A stretch of 10,034 nt of DNA from Candidatus Zipacnadia bacterium (GTDB taxonomy: Bacteria; Armatimonadota; Zipacnadia; Zipacnadales; UBA5352). The notes beneath the pieces are model-generated. The model did no database searches. It was not told where the DNA came from and saw nothing but the letters and a program-made list of their open reading frames with translations. The DNA lies in NCBI GenBank assembly GCA_029820915.1, contig JALGUI010000111.1, forward strand, positions 1 to 10,034, in the 5' to 3' direction. Shown here piece by piece: positions 6,552 to 10,034 of this stretch; positions within the stretch are counted from its first letter, which is position 1; each line of letters opens with the position of its first letter. The position numbers and the translations under genes are program-made.

Positions 6552-7027
6552 CAGCTCTCGCCCGCGCCCCCTTTGCGCCTGCGGTGTTGCTCGATGATGT
6601 CGGCGAGCGCGTCGAGCTGCTCGGGGTGCTCGTCCCCGACCGCCTCCACGAAGTAGGAGATCGCGGGCTCGGTGAAGCTCGCCAACAGGCCGTCGATGAC
6701 GCGCCGCGTGACGCTGCGGCCCAGCTCGCTGCGGCTCAGCGCCGGCCAGTAGAAGTACGCCCGGCCGCGCTGCTCGCGCTCCAGCAGGCCCTTGTCGAAC
6801 AGGCGGCTCATGGTGGTCATGATCGTCGTGTAGGCGGACTCCTTGCCCTGATCCTCCAGCCCCGCCCGCACGTCCTCGACCGCGATGGGATCGGAGGCGT
6901 CCCAGATGACCTCCATCACCTGTGCCTCCAGCGTCCCGAGCGCCTGTTCCAGCCCGCTCTTGTCGAGCTTGAACACCGACAGGTCGGGCTCATTCTGCTC
7001 CGGCGTATTGTCCCGCGTTGGCTTCAT
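6551..7027 (-). CDS. BlaI/MecI/CopY-family transcriptional repressor
   Basis: A 158-residue cytoplasmic DNA-binding protein. Residues about 28-95 form the family's winged helix: LGTLEAQVMEVIWDA, then the recognition-helix segment SAYTTIMTTMSRLFDKGLLE (64-83) and a wing with RGRAYFYWPALS. The C-terminal part (about 100-150) fits the dimerisation helices. Members bind palindromic operators as dimers and are relieved by cleavage or inactivation through an M56 partner, the gene directly downstream here. The charged N-terminal extension of about 25 residues before the winged helix is a little longer than in the classic staphylococcal proteins. The ATG at 7027 has GGAG-type sequence (7038-7042) about 10 bases upstream. 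A promoter with an overlapping palindrome lies 46-86 bases upstream, so autoregulation is likely. Target genes other than its own operon are not evident. Confidence 0.92.
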   Translation of the reverse strand: MKPTRDNTPEQNEPDLSVFKLDKSGLEQALGTLEAQVMEVIWDASDPIAVEDVRAGLEDQGKESAYTTIMTTMSRLFDKGLLEREQRGRAYFYWPALSRSELGRSVTRRVIDGLLASFTEPAISYFVEAVGDEHPEQLDALADIIEQHRRRKGGAGES

Positions 7028-7072
7028 CGTTTACCGCACTCCGGCCCGAGGTGATTACGAAACACCAGCACG

Positions 7073-7097
7073 CGTCTACTACCTATTATAGTAGACG
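7073..7097. promoter_or_regulatory. Palindromic operator over the -10 box, candidate BlaI-type binding site
   Basis: Nine-base arms CGTCTACTA (7073-7081) and TAGTAGACG (7089-7097) are perfect reverse complements around 7 bases. They contain TACTA and TAGTA half-sites like those in MecI/BlaI operators (core TACA/TGTA, from memory). The palindrome overlaps TATAAT, so a bound repressor dimer would block RNA polymerase. The repressor gene it precedes is the obvious binder. Confidence 0.75.
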
Positions 7098-7113
7098 TTC
7101 GCGCCGCTGTCCA
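7085..7113 (-). promoter_or_regulatory. Sigma-70-type promoter of the blaI-M56 operon
   Basis: On the minus strand TGGACA (7113-7108) matches the -35 consensus at 5 of 6 positions. TATAAT (7090-7085) matches the -10 consensus fully, with an ideal 17-base spacer. Transcription would begin near 7078, about 50 bases before the repressor ATG. The AT-rich patch stands out in GC-rich surroundings. Confidence 0.8.
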
Positions 7114-7115
7114 GT

Positions 7116-7126
7116 TCTGTTACAGA
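7116..7126. promoter_or_regulatory. Small palindrome just upstream of the -35 box
   Basis: TCTGT (7116-7120) and ACAGA (7122-7126) are complementary around a single T, directly upstream of TGGACA. It could be a second protein-binding site or chance; the arms are only 5 bp. Confidence 0.25.
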
Positions 7127-7147
7127 GCAGATTCCTGCAGTTGACGC

Positions 7148-7949
7148 CTATTCCACTAGCTCGGCCACGGATTCGAGCACGTACGTCGGCCTCCGCTCCG
7201 AGCGCGCCAGGTCCTCGGCCGAGGTGACGCCGGTCAGCACCAGCGCCGTGTGCAGGCCCGCGGTCTCGCCCATCGCCATGTCGGTGTCCAGCCGGTCGCC
7301 CACCATCAGGCACTGTTCCGACCGCAGGCCGATGCCCGCCAGCGCCATCTGCGTGATGATGGGGGAGGGCTTGCCGACCATCACGTCCAGCGTGCGCCCG
7401 GTCGATGCTTCGAGGAAGGCGATGTTGGCGCCGCAGTCGGGCACGGTCATCCCGCCCTCGACCGGACAGACCGTGTCCGGGTTCGTGGCAAAGAAGCGCG
7501 CCCCGCGCCGCAGCGCCTGGTGGGCCAGATCGAGCCGGTCCCAGGTGATCGCCCGGTCCCACGACACGAGCACGATCTCCGCGTCCTCCGCGCCGTCTGC
7601 CAGCGTCACCCCGGCCTCGGTCAGCTCGTCGATGAGGGGGGGCTCGCCCAGCACAAGCACGCGCTCGGCTCAGGTAGCGCGCCGCCGCCAGCGGCGAGTT
7701 GACGACATCCTCCGGCCCGGCGGGGATGCCCAGCTTCGTCAGCTTCGCCGCGTAGGTGGCCCGCCGCGCGATGGGCTTGTTGGACAGAAACCGCACCCGG
7801 GCGCCGCGCTCGCGCAGGCTCGCGACCACTCGGTCCGCGCCGGGAATCAGCTCGTCGCCCAGGTAGATGGTGCCGTCAAGGTCGAACAGATAGCCGTCGT
7901 ACGCCCTCACGCCGTCATCATCCTCGTCCGTGTGAGTCTGGCACGTCAT
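7148..7949 (-). pseudogene. HAD-IIA (NagD-like) phosphatase interrupted by a frameshift
   Basis: Two frames together make one HAD-superfamily phosphatase of about 266 residues, normal for HAD-IIA. Frame one (7949 down to about 7668, 94 residues) has the nucleophile motif YLFDLDGTIYLGD (D23, D25) and motif II FLSNKP. Frame two (from 7666 to the TAG at 7148) continues ERVLVLGEPPLIDEL, then ATNPDTVCPVEGG, the motif III lysine in MVGKPSP and the acidic motif IV MVGDRLDTDMAMGETAG. Such enzymes dephosphorylate small sugar or glycolate phosphates. The join reads AGC-C-GAG, as if one C were extra (or two bases lost) at 7664-7668. It is upstream of a 7-base homopolymer at 7636-7642, so that run is not the cause. 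All catalytic motifs survive, so an assembly error or very recent mutation is plausible. The ATG overlaps the preceding gene's stop as ATGA. Confidence 0.85.
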
Positions 7950-8755
7950 GCCTGCCCGAACGCCGCGCGCAGGTGCTCGAGGCTCAGACGGTAGTTCTCT
8001 CCCATCGGCCGGGTCACCGGGTGCTCAGCCCGGAAGGCCAGCTCGACCGCCGCCCAGCCCGTGAAGTCGATCTCGTCGAGCACGCGCGCCAGTTCATCGT
8101 AGTCCTCATCGCCCTCGCCCAGCGATTCGGCCCACACCTCGTTCGCCTCATCCCGCAGGTGCAGGAAGACGACGTGGTCGGCGTAGGTGCGCACGAACTC
8201 CAGCGGATCGACGCCCGCGCGCCGCAGCCAGTTGAGGTCCGGCCCGAGCTTGAGATCAGGGATGCGCTCGAGCATCCCGCGCACCTCGTGCAGGTCCCAC
8301 TCCACCTCGTAGGTGTGGTTGTGCGCATCGAGCGTGACGCCGTGCGCGGCGCAGATCTCGATCATGCGACGCACCAGCGCGGCCTGCGTGTCGAGCTGCG
8401 CGTCGGTCTTGGGCTCGCCGGTGGAGCCGGTCGAGATGCCCAGGTGATGGCCGCCGAGCGCCTCGACCTGCTCCGCGATACGCTCGGTCTTCGCGAGCCA
8501 GTCATCGGTGAGCGACGCGTCCCACATGTTCCCCCCGAACGAGCTGCCCATGATGGGCAGCCCGTCTCGCTCCGACAGCTCGCCCAGCCGCTCGACGGCC
8601 TCCTCGGCCTCGAGCATGGTGTGCATAAGCTCGATGCCGTCATAGCCCGCTGCGGCCAGGTCGCCGAAGATGGTGTCGGCGATGGCGTAGAGATCGAGGC
8701 CATGGATGCGCACATAGCCGTACGGATGTGCGGCGATGCGGATGTCCCGTGTCAT
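7946..8755 (-). CDS. Sugar phosphate isomerase/epimerase-type TIM barrel (AP-endonuclease-2 fold)
   Basis: A 269-residue cytoplasmic protein of the xylose-isomerase-like TIM-barrel family, whose members isomerise or epimerise sugars or inositol derivatives with a divalent metal. Strand-end motifs occur in order: YDGIELMHT (E42), HHLGISTGST (103-111), LDAHNHTYEVE (H145, H147, E150), LKLGPDLNW (D173), VVFLHLRD (H199) and WAAVELAF (E238). E150, D173, H199 and E238 are plausible metal ligands. The ATG at 8755 has GGAGG (8763-8767) 7 bases upstream. Its TGA overlaps the phosphatase ATG by four bases, and the GH123-type gene ends only 13 bases upstream, so the three form one operon. It probably processes a sugar released by, or related to the substrate of, that hydrolase; the exact reaction is not readable. 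Confidence 0.88.
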   Translation of the reverse strand: MTRDIRIAAHPYGYVRIHGLDLYAIADTIFGDLAAAGYDGIELMHTMLEAEEAVERLGELSERDGLPIMGSSFGGNMWDASLTDDWLAKTERIAEQVEALGGHHLGISTGSTGEPKTDAQLDTQAALVRRMIEICAAHGVTLDAHNHTYEVEWDLHEVRGMLERIPDLKLGPDLNWLRRAGVDPLEFVRTYADHVVFLHLRDEANEVWAESLGEGDEDYDELARVLDEIDFTGWAAVELAFRAEHPVTRPMGENYRLSLEHLRAAFGQA

Positions 8756-8762
8756 GGTCGCG

Positions 8763-8767
8763 CCTCC
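8763..8767 (-). promoter_or_regulatory. Ribosome binding site of the TIM-barrel gene
   Basis: GGAGG on the minus strand, 7 bases before the ATG at 8755. It lies inside the 13-base gap after the GH123-type stop codon and supports this start. Confidence 0.65.
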
Positions 8768-8768
8768 G

Positions 8769-10034
8769 TCAGTCTGGCCTGGCCTCGAGCGCGTCGGCGA
8801 GACGACGCCGCTGGGCCAGGACCGTGTCCGGGTCGAGCGTGAACTCGGTCAGCGAGCGCGTCACCGGCTCGCACAGCCCACGGGCCGTATCCGCCTGACC
8901 TCGCACGCGCGCCAGCTCCCACAGGTACTCGTAGTCCTCGAAGCCGTCGCGGATGTTCGCCAGCCGGATGCTCCCCGCGGGCCCGTCCGGCAGTGGGTAG
9001 AGCAGGACGCCGTCGCCGTGCAACGCCGCCCATTGCGTGCCGCCGGTAGTGATGCTCCAGTCCAGCCGCGGACCGGCAGACAGGTCGATGGGCGCGTCGT
9101 TCCCGCGGCGCCCCCAGACGTTGACGCCCCAGAACAGGAAACCGTCCAGCTTCTGGTGGTGCATCTGCCAGCCGATGATGCGTGACGCGATCAGCGGGTC
9201 GTCGGCCAGGATGTTGGTGAACGGGTGCCTCGGGCCGCAGCAGGTGTAGGCCCAGACCTGCAGGCCCGCCTCCCGGCAGCGCTCAGCGTCCTCGAAGCGA
9301 TACCGCCGCGCGTGCGGGCAGATCCAGTCGATGTTGAGGTCGCGCAGCACATCGGGCTCCAGCGGCACGTGAGCGGTCGTGAACGTGGACACACCCCAGC
9401 GCTCGTGCACCAGGCCGAACCACTCGCGCATGACCGGGAAGAACTCCTCGTCGCACTCGTCGAAGCTGTAGACATACGCGCCGTCCAGCAGCCCGCGCTC
9501 GCGCAGCTCATCGACGACCGGGTCCACCGTCGCGGCCACGCTCTCGCGCAGCTCGTCGGTGTAGGCGTCGAGCGGCGTGCGAATGCGCGCCGGTGCATCG
9601 CCGCGCGGCGTCACGTAGTTGATGAGCCCGTAGGTGGTGAGCCCGCGCTCCCGGTAGTGCGCGATGTCCTCGACGAAGGGCGGCTCGGCGCGCGTGATGT
9701 CATCGGGGTTGAGCCGATGCGCCAGCAGGAAGTCGCCAAAGCGCCGGCGCAGCTCGGGTGTTACGTTCTCGCGCCCGTAGACCTTCTCGAGGTAGCCGTG
9801 GTGCAGCGCGAAGGCGTTGCGGGCGTTGCCGGCGACCGGGATGTCGAAGTCGATGACGCGCACGGTCAGCGGCACGCTCCGGTCGGGCAGGCCCTCGGCG
9901 CGCACCGCGATGTCGCCGGAGTAGGCGCCCGGCGGTGTGCCCGGCGGCACGTAGATGGTCACCCACACGGGCTGGCTCCACCCCGGCTCGACGTCGAAGC
10001 GCTCGACCGGCAGCAGCGGATCGGGCCACCAGGT
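8769..10034 (-). CDS. DUF4091 / GH123-type glycoside hydrolase, 5' end cut by window edge
   Basis: The frame is open to the right edge, so the N-terminus lies outside; 421 codons are visible. The first visible part (PDPLLPVERFDVEPGWSQPVW, then VTIYVPPGTPPGAYSGDI) is the beta-sandwich that precedes the catalytic barrel in GH123-like proteins. The barrel follows, with AYVYSFDECDEEFF; the adjacent Asp-Glu (codons at 9459-9461 and 9456-9458) match the D-E catalytic pair of GH123 N-acetyl-beta-galactosaminidases, which use substrate-assisted catalysis. The C-terminal part, DGFLFWGVNVW ... GDGVLLYPLPDGPAGSIRLANIRDGFEDYEYLWEL, is the DUF4091 signature. Activity on an N-acetylhexosamine glycan is likely but inferred, since many DUF4091 proteins are uncharacterised. 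Any signal peptide would be beyond the edge. It is the first visible gene of the operon with the TIM barrel and phosphatase. Confidence 0.9.
   Translation of the reverse strand, partial: TWWPDPLLPVERFDVEPGWSQPVWVTIYVPPGTPPGAYSGDIAVRAEGLPDRSVPLTVRVIDFDIPVAGNARNAFALHHGYLEKVYGRENVTPELRRRFGDFLLAHRLNPDDITRAEPPFVEDIAHYRERGLTTYGLINYVTPRGDAPARIRTPLDAYTDELRESVAATVDPVVDELRERGLLDGAYVYSFDECDEEFFPVMREWFGLVHERWGVSTFTTAHVPLEPDVLRDLNIDWICPHARRYRFEDAERCREAGLQVWAYTCCGPRHPFTNILADDPLIASRIIGWQMHHQKLDGFLFWGVNVWGRRGNDAPIDLSAGPRLDWSITTGGTQWAALHGDGVLLYPLPDGPAGSIRLANIRDGFEDYEYLWELARVRGQADTARGLCEPVTRSLTEFTLDPDTVLAQRRRLADALEARPD

Noticed and set aside
7636..7642. Seven-base G run as the cause of the HAD frameshift
   Set aside because: The correct frame (RVLVLGEPPLIDEL) is already in place upstream of the run, so the shift must lie earlier, near 7667.
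7086..7667. Continuation of the first HAD frame to 7086
   Set aside because: After residue 94 this frame becomes Arg/Gly/Ala-rich and loses all HAD motifs, which continue in the other frame. It would also run through the blaI promoter.

Overview
The window is high-GC bacterial DNA, probably a chromosome fragment from a free-living polysaccharide-degrading heterotroph. A secreted LamG-fused exo-rhamnogalacturonan-lyase-like protein, a GH123/DUF4091 protein, a Gfo/Idh/MocA oxidoreductase, a sugar-isomerase-type TIM barrel and a BlaI/M56 pair together suggest Planctomycetota, Armatimonadota or a related lineage. The GACAGGC palindromes fit that guess. Phylum assignment is inference: there is no rRNA or marker gene here.

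Layout. (1) Positions 1-3765, minus strand: a very large secreted protein, 1255 codons visible and cut by the left edge, with a signal peptide, a LamG domain and PcRGLX/YetA-like (PL26-type) domains. (2) 3766-3952: a divergent intergenic region. (3) 3953-4867, plus strand: a short Gfo/Idh/MocA-type oxidoreductase with an unusual N-terminal loop. (4) 4868-5519: a gene-free, repeat-rich stretch with small hairpins, three REP-like GACAGGC palindromes and two 85-bp tandem units that copy the 3' end of the next gene. (5) 5520-7027, minus strand: an M56 (BlaR1-type) membrane zinc peptidase and a BlaI/MecI-family repressor in a one-base-overlap operon. Its promoter (TGGACA-N17-TATAAT) has the -10 box inside a 9-bp-arm palindrome. 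(6) 7148-10034, minus strand: a tightly packed run transcribed in the order GH123/DUF4091 (cut by the right edge), TIM-barrel isomerase/epimerase, HAD-IIA phosphatase; the phosphatase frame is broken once near 7667.

How the genes may work together. The outer genes look like carbohydrate catabolism: exported enzymes releasing sugars from pectin-like or amino-sugar polymers, and cytoplasmic oxidoreductase, isomerase and phosphatase activities handling the products. The BlaI/M56 pair between them resembles beta-lactam-type signal-and-derepress switches. It lacks the beta-lactam sensor domain, so its input is unknown. No mobile element, CRISPR array, tRNA or rRNA was seen. I did not find a clearly new multi-gene system. 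The most unusual structure is the tandem duplication of the M56 gene's 3' end beside the REP-like palindromes.
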